From Algiphilus sp022763315 (GTDB lineage Bacteria; Pseudomonadota; Gammaproteobacteria; Nevskiales; Nevskiaceae), in assembly GCF_965249985.1 (NCBI RefSeq), contig NZ_OZ252280.1: DNA of 64,000 nt; one strand, 5' to 3'. Positions within the stretch are counted from its first letter, which is position 1. The number at the start of each line of letters is the position of its first letter. The translations under genes were made by a program, and so were the position numbers. The notes under the pieces were generated by a model, which was given only the letters and a program-made list of their open reading frames with translations, searched no databases and was not told where the DNA came from. Shown here one piece after another: positions 7,372 through 15,935 of the stretch.

Positions 7372-9693
7372 ATGCCAAACAGCGACTTCACAAAAAAAAA
7401 GCTGGACCAAATTACGGATGAAGTACGGGAGCTTCACCCCTTGCTAAAGACTCTGTTTAAAAGCATCCCAGAGATCAAGCAATACGAACATACTCATGGC
7501 CCCGCAGAATATGGCGCGGACTTCATCCTATACCAAGATGACCCCATATTATCCCTTGAGGAGTCAATCGGCGTTGTAGTAAAGGCGCAAAAAATAAGCC
7601 AGTCGTCGCTCCAAGAGGTGAAAAGACAAATAGACGAGTGTTTCACGATGCCGCGCCCTCTATCGAAAAATAGAACGCGCGGGCATTTGAATAAAGTATG
7701 GGTTATTTCTTCCAAAACGATATCCAACAATGCACGTGACGTTATCACCGAACAATACAAAGGAAGAGCAATAACTTTTATAGCCCAGGACACCCTCGCA
7801 GACTTACTAGAAAAGCACGCGCCGCACTACTTCGATGTGAAGGCTTCTGCATTCAGCGAACAAATTACGCAAACTTTACAGGATATACGCAACCAAGAAA
7901 AAAACAGGCTACCCCAAGACAAACAAGGCAACCCTGTATATGCAGATGTTCTAGTAAGAGCTCAGGGAAATCAAGACTACTCCGAACACCGCTCAGAACC
8001 GACAACGCTACACAAAGCATTAACCAAAAGCCCCCGCATACTCTTAGAAGGGGATATGGGCAGCGGCAAGTCATTTCTCCTCATACGGACTTTCAAACAC
8101 CTTGCCACACATGCACCGGACAATGCAGAACGTGAGATCCCGATACTCGTTGATTTGGCAGCGGAGATAGAGTCGGGCTGCCTTAGGGAAAGCTTATCTA
8201 GTCTAATAAACCAACGTTACCCCGAAGACTTATGGGAAAAGGGTTTTACGGCACTTCTTCTCATCGATGGGACCGAGGAAGCTGCAGCAAAACTGGGCGA
8301 AGATGTTTTTAATCTCTTGCTGGACGATATAGCGCGACTTTCCATTCCAGGAGCAAAGTTTACGTCTGTAGTTGTAACCAGCCGGCCCTATGGGCTAGCA
8401 GCAGACCGGTTGAGAACCAATAGAAACTTTCGCATACATGAAACCGAACCACTTTCGTTCGCCCAAACTGTAACGCTCATACAAGCAAGCAGCAATTCCA
8501 CCCTCCCCGAGCGGACAATAAACGACCTCAAACATTCCCAGCTGTTTCGGCAGCTGCCGCAATCGCCAATCTCAGCATTCTTGTTGTCCAAAGTCTTAGA
8601 AGAAGTGAGAAATGAGCTACCAAGCTCCATAACCGAGCTTTATTCGCAAGCAACTGAGCTAATGCTCGGACGCTGGGATCATGAGAAAGGCCTTATCCAG
8701 CAAAAGTACTACCAAGCGGCTTCTGCAGTCACGGTAGACATTGCGAGTTATGTATACAATAATCACCTAATTTCGCTCAGCTACAATGAATGTAAAGAGC
8801 GTCTAGAGAATTACTTGAAGGCCCGAAACCTCGGCATCGAACCGCTGCAACTAGAACAAATCGTATTCGAACGAAGCGGCCTTTTTTATAAAGGAGCTGG
8901 GGGCAGCATTTTGTCCTTTCGACACAGGAGCTTTGTCGAGTATTTTGTGGCTCTGGGATTCATTCAAGAATCCACGCCTCCCGAATTTCATCAGCCATTC
9001 TACGACCCGGAGAGGCAAGTTCATTTCTTCTACGCGGGCCTTAAAAAAGAATGCGAGCAGTTTCTTATTGCTTTCATCAACCAACCAACCCACGGAACGC
9101 ACGAAAGGTGGCAAAAAAGCCTTTCGATCCCAGATCTGATGCTTGCCGCATTCAGCACAAAGTATTCACTGGTAAAACAAACATTACCATCAGTTTTTCT
9201 CGAGCTCGCTCAGAGTTACCTAGACGAACTTGACAAAGGGGCCGAGGCTGAATTCTCTGATTTGACAGAATGTCAAATCTTGGCTGTTTTGCAATATCGC
9301 GTGCGTACTGTCCTGGGCTATAGATTTTTCGAACCGGCACTAGAGGAAGTATTCCTGTCAATAGCGGATGATACCGCAACGGAGAAGCGCACCAAAGCGT
9401 ACGCGTTATACTTCGCGTCTATTGTGGCTCGAGATATTGGATTGCAGAACCCATTCGATTTTCTTTTGGCAGAGTTCGATCAAGGTGAGCTTCCAAGCCC
9501 AATTTCATTGCTACTCCCCTTTGAAACGATTGGAAATGGAAGCGGCACTCCTAGCTCCGCGCTCTCACGCCGTGTAAAAAAAATACGAAAGCAGCTTTCG
9601 GGCAAATCGGGAGCCGCAGTGAGCTCCTCTCTCAGGAAGGTTTTGTCGAGCCCCGTTAAGAGCCGAACTCAGGAAAAGAGAGGCAAGGATTAA
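7372..9693 (+). CDS. NACHT/STAND-type NTPase with N-terminal nuclease-like domain (putative anti-phage protein)
   Basis: This 773-residue protein has three parts. Residues 1-170 look like a PD-(D/E)xK-type domain: GAD (D50) is followed by VVVKAQK (K71), but the residue two before the lysine is V69 rather than E or Q, so activity is uncertain. Residues about 200-400 are a NACHT NTPase: Walker A GDMGSGKS (227-234), Walker B LLLIDG (295-300), and the sensor TSRP (336-339). FRHRSFVEYF (516-525) is the winged-helix region typical of NACHT proteins, and a helical sensor region follows. The gene is far more AT-rich than its neighbours (22 G+C in the 60 bases from 8761), indicating transfer. The ATG at 7372 has no clear ribosome binding site. 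Bacterial NACHT proteins of this layout act in phage defence; that role is inferred. Confidence 0.82.
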   Translation: MPNSDFTKKKLDQITDEVRELHPLLKTLFKSIPEIKQYEHTHGPAEYGADFILYQDDPILSLEESIGVVVKAQKISQSSLQEVKRQIDECFTMPRPLSKNRTRGHLNKVWVISSKTISNNARDVITEQYKGRAITFIAQDTLADLLEKHAPHYFDVKASAFSEQITQTLQDIRNQEKNRLPQDKQGNPVYADVLVRAQGNQDYSEHRSEPTTLHKALTKSPRILLEGDMGSGKSFLLIRTFKHLATHAPDNAEREIPILVDLAAEIESGCLRESLSSLINQRYPEDLWEKGFTALLLIDGTEEAAAKLGEDVFNLLLDDIARLSIPGAKFTSVVVTSRPYGLAADRLRTNRNFRIHETEPLSFAQTVTLIQASSNSTLPERTINDLKHSQLFRQLPQSPISAFLLSKVLEEVRNELPSSITELYSQATELMLGRWDHEKGLIQQKYYQAASAVTVDIASYVYNNHLISLSYNECKERLENYLKARNLGIEPLQLEQIVFERSGLFYKGAGGSILSFRHRSFVEYFVALGFIQESTPPEFHQPFYDPERQVHFFYAGLKKECEQFLIAFINQPTHGTHERWQKSLSIPDLMLAAFSTKYSLVKQTLPSVFLELAQSYLDELDKGAEAEFSDLTECQILAVLQYRVRTVLGYRFFEPALEEVFLSIADDTATEKRTKAYALYFASIVARDIGLQNPFDFLLAEFDQGELPSPISLLLPFETIGNGSGTPSSALSRRVKKIRKQLSGKSGAAVSSSLRKVLSSPVKSRTQEKRGKD

Positions 9694-9891
9694 GAAATTG
9701 GTTTTACAGTGACACGTTTCCAATTGCACCAATTAGCCCTGCTCACCCCAGACTTAGAATCGTCACCCCTTTCACAAACCAAACAGCAAGGCCAGGAGTG
9801 AGATCAGACCGGCTTGAGCTCGGGCACTTTGATCGTGGACTAATAGGACTAATAGGGGACAGACCACGTTTTTTTGACGCAGGCGCGCCAG
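9694..9891. other. AT-rich gap between convergent defence-type genes
   Basis: No gene is visible. The left part holds AATTGG and CCAATT as a loose inverted repeat (weak transcription-end candidate). The right part holds the tandem repeat and GGGGACAGACCACG element listed separately. Base composition shifts from AT-rich to GC-rich across this stretch, so it marks one edge of the transferred segment. Confidence 0.5.
9837..9877. repeat. tandem 9-mer plus GGGGACAGACCACG dispersed-repeat-like element
   Basis: GGACTAATA occurs twice head to tail and runs directly into GGGGACAGACCACG followed by seven T. From memory, short GGGGACAGACCACG elements recur in many proteobacterial genomes at intergenic and transposase-adjacent sites; I cannot check copy number here. 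Its place at the junction between the AT-rich NACHT gene and the next gene fits an insertion scar or mobile-element border. Confidence 0.45.
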
Positions 9892-10752
9892 TTACACGAC
9901 TCCAAATTTCGCCAAATAGGTAACTGGATCCAGTTGACAACGATCTTCCAGGCGCCCTGGCAAGTCGAATAGCTGCGGACGCCTTCGGAATGCAAAGACC
10001 CGGTACAAGTGGAAGGCATCCGCCTCCTGTCGGGATAGCGCCAGCTCATTGCGACTGATGAAGAAGGGCGTCTCTTTCGCGAAGGCGGTGGTCTTCACCT
10101 CGATCAGCCGCTCCCGTCCATCGAGATCAAAGGAGAGCACGTCGTAGCCGAGGCCGTCGCCCTTAGTGACCGCGACGTGTTCTACCCTTTCGCTAAGGCG
10201 ACTCTTTCCGGCCCGGTGCAGACGATGCTGCTCGTAACTGACCACCAACTCCTCACCGGCCTTGCCAAGTGAACGGTTGCTGGCTTCCAGTGCCAGATAG
10301 TCTCGCTTCACTGGCAACATGCGCCCCGCATACTCGGGAGGCTGCTCGCGCACCCCTACGCCAGTACCTTCCGGCGCTTCGGCCAGCAAGGATTCAAAAT
10401 CGGGTTCCAGCGGCTTGATAGCGGGTTGCTTCGCAGCCGCTTCAGCTGATGCGTCCAGATCGCGGTCCGTCTCCATACGCTCGGCCACCACATCGAACAG
10501 GAGGCCTTGGTAGTTTGAGAGCGGCTTGTAGCCGGGCACATAAGGGCACCCGAGTTCGAGCATGATGGCGCTGATGTTCTGATGCTTGCGCTCGATGGAG
10601 CCGTCCGACCGTTCTCGAAGCAATCCTTTCAGACGCTGACGGTGCCGCGCTTTCACATAGTGTTGCCCCGAAAGCTCCAGCGTCAGCATGTGGAGATAGT
10701 CGGCGACAACCGCTTCGACTTCCTCGCGGCTCCATGAGCTTACTTCCGCCAT
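9892..10752 (-). CDS. DUF3883 (NOV C-terminal) domain protein
   Basis: This 286-residue protein has an N-terminal helical half with a KARHRQRL basic patch and a C-terminal DUF3883-type domain (about residues 165-270). That domain carries GLGYDVLSFD followed by LIEVKTT, a D...ExK arrangement of the PD-(D/E)xK nuclease fold, then FISRNELALSRQEADAFHLYRVF, the conserved tail of this family. DUF3883 domains occur in restriction and defence proteins and in large NO VEIN-like ATPases. Here it is a stand-alone protein. It is convergent with the NACHT gene and 62 bases downstream of the Mrr-like gene, with which it is probably cotranscribed. Confidence 0.78.
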   Translation of the reverse strand: MAEVSSWSREEVEAVVADYLHMLTLELSGQHYVKARHRQRLKGLLRERSDGSIERKHQNISAIMLELGCPYVPGYKPLSNYQGLLFDVVAERMETDRDLDASAEAAAKQPAIKPLEPDFESLLAEAPEGTGVGVREQPPEYAGRMLPVKRDYLALEASNRSLGKAGEELVVSYEQHRLHRAGKSRLSERVEHVAVTKGDGLGYDVLSFDLDGRERLIEVKTTAFAKETPFFISRNELALSRQEADAFHLYRVFAFRRRPQLFDLPGRLEDRCQLDPVTYLAKFGVV

Positions 10753-10814
10753 AGCTTAAGGAAGCACCGCAATCGTGACGCGCATGAACGTGTTTGGGTT
10801 AGTCGCGCAAAAAC

Positions 10815-11651
10815 TCATGCTTGATTAGCTTCCACAATCTGTTTGCAGGCAGGGTAGTTGCTGCAACCGTAGAACGTTCGGCCCGCATTGACGCCACGCT
10901 TCGCAGTGCGAAGAACCATGGCCGTTCCACAGCGGGGGCATTCGGGATTTGGCTTCGCCTTGACGGCAGCGGCTGGCTCAAGGCTTGGAGGTTCCGGGAT
11001 GCGTTCCATCATTTCGAGTGCGTTTACAAGCGAAATGTTGCGACCCTCAGCAAACTCGCGCGCTGCTTTTGTGAATTCGCCAATCCCCACAACAAAACCA
11101 CCCACCGCGCCACGAGCCGCCATTACGCCGAACAACTCGCGAATCACTCCAACGCCGATCTTGTTCGCGCGCCACTGCTTGCATTGCACGAGAAAGCTCT
11201 CTCCGTTACGGCGCAGGACAAGGTCGACACCGCCGTCCGGTCCGTCAGCAGTTGATTGCACGGAATATCCGTCACGTTCGAAGGCAGCATGCACGAGCTG
11301 CTCGAACTCCCTCCAAGTCATTTCGAGAAGCCCGGCAGCATCGGATCGGTTCTCTACGTCCGAAAGCAGCCTCGCCCGATGCCGCTTCGCCAGCCAAGAC
11401 ACCAATGCGGCGATTAGCAAGACCGCGGGCGCTAGATATTGGAGAATCATGCCAGCCGTTTGCGCGATCTGGCTCGCGAACGTGGCCCCCATGTCTTCGA
11501 GACCGTCTGGATTGGCGACAGGCATTTGCGCCAATGCAGCGAAAACGATATAGGCCGCAACAGCTAATGCGACACAAAACTGCCACGGCAGCTTAGAGAG
11601 GGCGCCAATCCAGTCTTCAAGCTCGGAGCTTCTTTTGCGTCGCCGCGCCAT
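10815..11651 (-). CDS. membrane-anchored Mrr-type restriction endonuclease with topoisomerase zinc finger
   Basis: This 278-residue protein has two N-terminal membrane helices (about residues 24-42 and 70-88), a cytoplasmic Mrr-like nuclease domain (about 112-215) and a C-terminal four-cysteine finger (CPRCG ... YGCSNYPACK) of the DNA topoisomerase I type. The catalytic D143 ... Q156-C-K158 set (GGVDLVL ... FLVQCKQW) is complete, so the nuclease should be active. Proteins of this plan are usually annotated as Mrr-family restriction endonucleases; the membrane anchor is also seen in relatives. It is first of a probable two-gene unit with the DUF3883 gene. Confidence 0.85.
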   Translation of the reverse strand: MARRRKRSSELEDWIGALSKLPWQFCVALAVAAYIVFAALAQMPVANPDGLEDMGATFASQIAQTAGMILQYLAPAVLLIAALVSWLAKRHRARLLSDVENRSDAAGLLEMTWREFEQLVHAAFERDGYSVQSTADGPDGGVDLVLRRNGESFLVQCKQWRANKIGVGVIRELFGVMAARGAVGGFVVGIGEFTKAAREFAEGRNISLVNALEMMERIPEPPSLEPAAAVKAKPNPECPRCGTAMVLRTAKRGVNAGRTFYGCSNYPACKQIVEANQA

Positions 11652-11872
11652 TCGCCAGTCACCGGAAAAGATTCACTGCCTTCTTAGCACAACAGCTACT
11701 CGCCGGGAATGAATCGGGATTTCGGTGACGCGTCACAGCGCAAGATCAACAGTCTTCAATACGGGTCCAAATCACCCGCCAGCACAGGATCGAGCCCTAA
11801 AGGATGCTGGTTGCATAGTCGGGTCGGAGTGGGCATTTGCCGGCACCATCAGGTGAAGAATGCATCGCTTGC

Positions 11873-12889
11873 TTACGGCTGATTGCCTTTAGTGCGAAAC
11901 ACACTCAAAGCATCCCCAAGCCCGGTCAACGTCTCGAACTGCACGCCGCGTGAGGTGACGAAGAGCTCACCGGCCGGAAGCAGGCGGCCGTCACTGACCT
12001 GTACTGAGGTCGGGCCGATGAAGCTCATCGGTGCGGTTTCCTGCAGCACCTCGCCGTCCAGGTCCATCAGCAGTACGGTGCCGCGCAGGAAGTCGGTGAC
12101 GAGCAGGTGGCCGTCGTAGTACTTCAAGTCATCGAAGAAAGTTGCCCGGGTGAGTAGCCGCTGCACCTCGCCAGGCGAGCCGTCCGGTGTGATTTCCACC
12201 TGATTGACGCTGAGCGTGCCGTCATCGGTGAAAAACAGCAGTTCACGGCCGTCCACCATCGCTACGTCCAGGCCGTTGGGTGCAAGCAGACCATCCGTCA
12301 ACCAGGTTTCGCGCCCCGTGACCGTAAGGGGGTCGTCTTCGGCCAATATGAAGCGCTCGATCTTGGGTGTGAGGGGTACGGGGCCGTCAGAGATGTAGAG
12401 CCGGTGCTGGGCGTCGACGGTCATGCCGTTGGGGATAACGAAATCATCCAGGGGTGCAATGACCTGCAGCGCGAAATCCGGGTCATCCAGCCGCGCGGCC
12501 GTGAGCTCATCGCCACGAATGGCGTACAGCACGCCGCGGTCCACGACCAGGCCGTTGAAGAAGCTGCCCTGCCCCTGCGCCCGCGTGACCCGTTCCAAGG
12601 TGCCGTCTGCACCGGCCACCACTTCATAGAGATTGTCCGCGGCTACGAACAGGCGGCCGTCTGGACTGACGGCGGTGTTCTCGGCCTCGGGGATCGCAAA
12701 CAGCTCGACGGCCTCGCCACACGCGTCGCTGACGCACAGTGCGCTTGCAGGTAGCGCGGGCTGGCCGCCATCACCGCCACTGCCTGAGCCACAGGCAGCG
12801 AGCAGCAGCACGAGTGGCATGAACAGCCATGGACTGCGGTGTGCACGGCCGCCTGCTGTGCGTGTGCATCGCATCGTGGATGGGTTCAT
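11873..12889 (-). CDS. SMP-30/gluconolactonase-like beta-propeller lipoprotein
   Basis: This 338-residue exported protein has a signal peptide ending in the lipobox LLAAC (cysteine about residue 33), so it should be lipid-anchored. The rest forms six-bladed-propeller-type repeats with PNGMTVD and LLAPNGLDVAM strands like those of SMP-30/gluconolactonase proteins. A clear AAGGAG site precedes the start. No catalytic residues can be named with confidence, so the substrate is unknown. Only the mRNA strand with the NDUFA9-like gene upstream is shared; an 88-base gap separates them. Confidence 0.75.
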   Translation of the reverse strand: MNPSTMRCTRTAGGRAHRSPWLFMPLVLLLAACGSGSGGDGGQPALPASALCVSDACGEAVELFAIPEAENTAVSPDGRLFVAADNLYEVVAGADGTLERVTRAQGQGSFFNGLVVDRGVLYAIRGDELTAARLDDPDFALQVIAPLDDFVIPNGMTVDAQHRLYISDGPVPLTPKIERFILAEDDPLTVTGRETWLTDGLLAPNGLDVAMVDGRELLFFTDDGTLSVNQVEITPDGSPGEVQRLLTRATFFDDLKYYDGHLLVTDFLRGTVLLMDLDGEVLQETAPMSFIGPTSVQVSDGRLLPAGELFVTSRGVQFETLTGLGDALSVFRTKGNQP

Positions 12890-12977
12890 GTGTCGGTGTC
12901 TCCTTTTGGCACGCGCGTGGTTCAGTTGTCATGGTGGCGTGCTCATTGTGTACCGCCGCCATCATGACGGCCGCGCC

Positions 12978-13862
12978 TCAGCCCAGGCACTCGGTCAACG
13001 CTGCGGAAACGTTCCGGGGCGCAATGCCCAGTGCTTCGAAGCCCATGGCGTCCGGTCCGACTACATTATCGTCACGCATGAGGATCACCTGGTCGCGGGT
13101 CAGCGGCGGGCTGGGCAGGCAGGTGGCTATTGCTGCAAGCAGATGCCAAAGCACGAAAGGCACCGGTACCAGCCATCGCTTGCGCCCGCGCGCGGCCAGT
13201 ATCAGCGCAAGGATGTCGAGATACCGGTAAGTGCCTGCACCGCCCAGCTCGAAGATTTGGCCGGCTGCCGCTGGATCATCCATTGCGTGCAACACGGCCA
13301 TGGCGAGGTCGTCCACATGCACGGGCTGCAGCTTGGTTTTCCCGCTTCCGAACAAGGGGATCAGCGGCAGGCGCGAAATGGCATCCAGCGTGCGCAGGAA
13401 GGCATCGTTGGGCCCGAAGAGCACGCTGGGCCGGAGGATGATGGCGTTGCTGCATAGATCACGTACCACGCGCTCGCCACGAGCCCGTGCCCGGACGTAG
13501 GCCGATGAGGAGGATTCGTGTGCGCCGATGCCCGAGACGTGCACCAGCGGCCGCCCTTCGGCCGCCTGGGCGATGTTTCGGGCACCGTCGACATGCACGC
13601 TCTCGAAGTCCAGCCCCTGCCCTTCCACGTACAGAGAAACGGCGTTGACGATGGCGTCAGCGCTTTGCACAGCGCGGGCAACGGCCTCTGGATCGCGTAC
13701 GTCCGCGGCAATGGACTCGACGCGGCTCGCCCTGGCTGCATCCCCCGTCTCTGGATGGCGGGTCGCCACCCGAACCTCGCGGCCAGCCTCGAGCAACGTG
13801 GCCACAATCCTGCGGCCAAGAAAGCCGGTGCCTCCGAATACGGTGACGGTCGATGCGGGCAT
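12978..13862 (-). CDS. NAD(P)-dependent epimerase, complex I NDUFA9-like family
   Basis: This 294-residue atypical short-chain dehydrogenase has an N-terminal Rossmann motif (VFGGTGFLGRRIV, GxxGxxG type) and the HVSGIGAHESSSSAYVRARARGE stretch typical of the bacterial NDUFA9-like group, where the usual YxxxK is replaced. A LRPSVLFGPND segment and LQPVHVDDLA follow as in that family. A hydrophobic helix lies near residues 230-250 (WLVPVPFVLWHLLAAIATCL). Its role in bacteria is poorly known; relatives are linked to respiratory or polyketide chemistry. A small dyad (ATAAC ... GTTAT) lies just upstream at 13872-13886. Confidence 0.8.
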   Translation of the reverse strand: MPASTVTVFGGTGFLGRRIVATLLEAGREVRVATRHPETGDAARASRVESIAADVRDPEAVARAVQSADAIVNAVSLYVEGQGLDFESVHVDGARNIAQAAEGRPLVHVSGIGAHESSSSAYVRARARGERVVRDLCSNAIILRPSVLFGPNDAFLRTLDAISRLPLIPLFGSGKTKLQPVHVDDLAMAVLHAMDDPAAAGQIFELGGAGTYRYLDILALILAARGRKRWLVPVPFVLWHLLAAIATCLPSPPLTRDQVILMRDDNVVGPDAMGFEALGIAPRNVSAALTECLG

Positions 13863-14000
13863 GGCGGCAGGATAACAACGGCGTTATGGCAACCCACTTG
13901 AAGCAGCAAAGCGCAGATCCAACCTGCGTCACCAGCGCATAAAGCCAGCCGCTTCGCTGGATACCGGAGACACCGTCATGCGACAACTGTCATTACCAAG

Positions 14001-14019
14001 TGTACGCAATATGCGTACA
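14001..14019. promoter_or_regulatory. perfect palindromic operator of the HigBA-type locus
   Basis: TGTACGCA and TGCGTACA are perfect complements around ATA. It ends 10 bases before the toxin GTG, where an autoregulating antitoxin of this class would bind. The palindrome is intact even though the toxin gene is broken. Confidence 0.8.
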
Positions 14020-14029
14020 TTGGGCGTAT

Positions 14030-14377
14030 GTGAAAGCTGTGTTCGTTGAACTACCAGCATTCGGGCAACGACTGTCTGATTACCTGACAGATGGGCAGTT
14101 CTCCGATCTACAGCGCATGCTGATGGATAACCCAGAGGCTGGAGACCCAATTTAAGGTGCCGGCGGTGTTCGCAAGTTGCGGTGTGCGGATTCCCGACGA
14201 GGCAAAGGCAAACGCGGCGGGCTGCGAGTGATCTATTACTGGTGGAGCGGCGGCCCGGAGTTCTGGCTGTTTACGCTCTACAACAAAGACGAGGTAAGCG
14301 ACCTGACCGCAGCACAGCGAAAAGCGATTGGACAGCGGGTAAAGGCGGAGGTCGCCGCGCGGAGCAAGCGAAGATGA
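14030..14377 (+). pseudogene. higB: HigB/RelE-type toxin gene with in-frame TAA
   Basis: One frame reads through 115 codons from GTG, interrupted only by a TAA at 14153-14155 (codon 42). Before it the product is VKAVFVELPAF ... NPEAGDPI and after it GAGGVRKLR ... GGLRVIYYWWSGG ... FTLYNKDE, together a normal full-length HigB-type mRNA interferase. The family usually has a glutamate at the interrupted position (GAA or GAG), so one base change would explain the stop. No frameshift is needed. The end overlaps the antitoxin ATG by four bases. Possible explanations are a toxin-killed relic, a sequencing error, or a short C-terminal product from an internal start; the first is most likely. Confidence 0.8.
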
Positions 14378-14688
14378 GCAAGCGAAATCTATTCGACGAG
14401 ATCAACGAAGGCTTGGATGCGCTGGAGGCACAGCGAACTGGGAAGCGAACCCTGCGTACCCACAAGCGAGATGTCAGATCTGCTCCAGACATCACGCCTG
14501 AAGAGTTGATCGCACTGCGGACGCAGCTCAACCTCTCTCGGCCGGTGTTCGCGGACTACCTTCGAACGAAGGAGCGTACGCTGGAGAATTGGGAACAAGG
14601 TCGTGCGAAGCCAAACCAACAGGCGGCGCTCTTGATCCGCTTGGTAGAAAAGTATCCGGACACAGTGAAACGGCTCACGACCATCTAG
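14374..14688 (+). CDS. higA: HigA/NadS-type antitoxin, XRE helix-turn-helix
   Basis: This 104-residue protein has an N-terminal toxin-binding segment and a C-terminal XRE helix-turn-helix (about residues 45-100) with the TLENWEQGRAKPNQQAALL signature of antitoxins paired with HigB-type toxins in a toxin-first order. It should bind the toxin and repress its own promoter at the palindrome. It appears intact although its toxin carries a stop. Its stop overlaps the stop of the convergent hydrolase gene. Confidence 0.88.
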   Translation: MSKRNLFDEINEGLDALEAQRTGKRTLRTHKRDVRSAPDITPEELIALRTQLNLSRPVFADYLRTKERTLENWEQGRAKPNQQAALLIRLVEKYPDTVKRLTTI

Positions 14689-15848
14689 GCGCGGCCCGGC
14701 GCAAGCCACCGCTTCAGGCACACCGCCACCGAGGGATGCCCGAGCAACTCCAGGTGCCCGGTGCGGCTGAGCAACAGGCGGTTGGACTCGGGGATGCCCA
14801 GCCCGCGTGTGGGGTCGAGGTGGTCACCCAGCGCGCTGCGCGGTGCGACCAGGCCATCGCCCAGCGGGCGGCGGAGGCGGTCGTTGCGGCCGGAGGCCAT
14901 GGAGGCGGCCACGACGAAGTGCTCGATGCCCGGGGCCAGCCGCGTGATCTGCCGCTGGTCTTCGTGCGAGGAAAAGCGATCCGCGTAGCAGTCCTCGTCA
15001 ACGACGTTGCCATGACGCAGGTCGGTAATGCCGGCGCTGCGCACCATGCCGAGTGCGGCCAGTGGTGCGGAATAGGGGCTGATCTGAAACGCGGCCTGGA
15101 ACCAGTTGCCGCCGCGTTCAACCGCCGACCCATGGTGCGGCGAGGCCAGATAGACCGCCTGCCGGGTCAGCGTGGGCCAGCGGTAGCCGCGCTTGCCGGC
15201 TGCATGGAGTGCGCTACGCGTGACGAGCCCGCCCATGCTGTAGCCGATGATGCGGATGGAGCGCACCGGCACCGGCCATTCATCCACCAGCTGCTCAAGC
15301 TTGTTGGCCAAATCCCGTCCGTTGAGTGGAATATGGCGACCGGTGTTGTAGTGCGCCCACACCAGGCTGTAGCCATGGGCTTGGGCCACGGCCTCGCCGT
15401 GGTTGTGGCCATTCCAGCCGAAGAAGGAATAGTGCATGGCCAGGCCGTGCACCATCACCAGCAGATCCGGGCTGACGTCCTCCGGGTCATGCACGAGTTC
15501 CATCTGGATGGCGAGCGGGTTCTTGGTGGCCTCCAGGTGGTCGCCGACCAGCCCGTTGAGGGCGGAAATCAGCGCCAGCGAGGCCATGGAATCCGGCGCC
15601 TCGACGTCCAGATGCTTGGAGACCAGCGACAGCGCGGAATCCACGCTGATGCGCACCGCGCCGTTGACCTGCCGTACCGCCTCGTGCACGAAGCCGGCAA
15701 TGCCACGGGCGCGGCCTTCCGGGGCGCGGCCGAACGGCAAGGGAAAGGACGAAATGTTGCGGTACATCCCCTCGGCAATATGGGTGATGCCGTCGACGGC
15801 ATCGAAACCAAGGCGGGCCGCACCCTGAACACTCTGTGCAATGCGCAT
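14685..15848 (-). CDS. PGAP1-like alpha/beta hydrolase (lipase/esterase)
   Basis: This 387-residue protein has a long helical N-terminal region (residues 1-120) and an alpha/beta-hydrolase core beginning LLVMVHGLAMHYSFF. The nucleophile elbow is GYSMGGLV, and YLASPHHGSAVE matches the PGAP1/lipase family. C-terminal GHLELLGHPSV probably contains the catalytic histidine. No signal peptide is evident. The ATG at 15848 is chosen because residues further upstream are not typical; a GTG or ATG further out would add a dozen residues. Likely a carboxylesterase or lipase of unknown substrate. Confidence 0.8.
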   Translation of the reverse strand: MRIAQSVQGAARLGFDAVDGITHIAEGMYRNISSFPLPFGRAPEGRARGIAGFVHEAVRQVNGAVRISVDSALSLVSKHLDVEAPDSMASLALISALNGLVGDHLEATKNPLAIQMELVHDPEDVSPDLLVMVHGLAMHYSFFGWNGHNHGEAVAQAHGYSLVWAHYNTGRHIPLNGRDLANKLEQLVDEWPVPVRSIRIIGYSMGGLVTRSALHAAGKRGYRWPTLTRQAVYLASPHHGSAVERGGNWFQAAFQISPYSAPLAALGMVRSAGITDLRHGNVVDEDCYADRFSSHEDQRQITRLAPGIEHFVVAASMASGRNDRLRRPLGDGLVAPRSALGDHLDPTRGLGIPESNRLLLSRTGHLELLGHPSVAVCLKRWLAPGRA

Positions 15849-15935
15849 GGCCACTCCTGCGCGGTGGAGAGGAAGTATGTGCACAACTGTACACGAAACA
15901 CGGCGCGGCGAATCGCGCCGTGGGCGAGCACCTCC

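Noticed and set aside
11725..11736. Palindrome GTGACGCGTCAC between the Mrr-like and propeller genes
   Set aside because: A single perfect 12-mer not positioned near a start; could be chance. Recorded only as a weak candidate.
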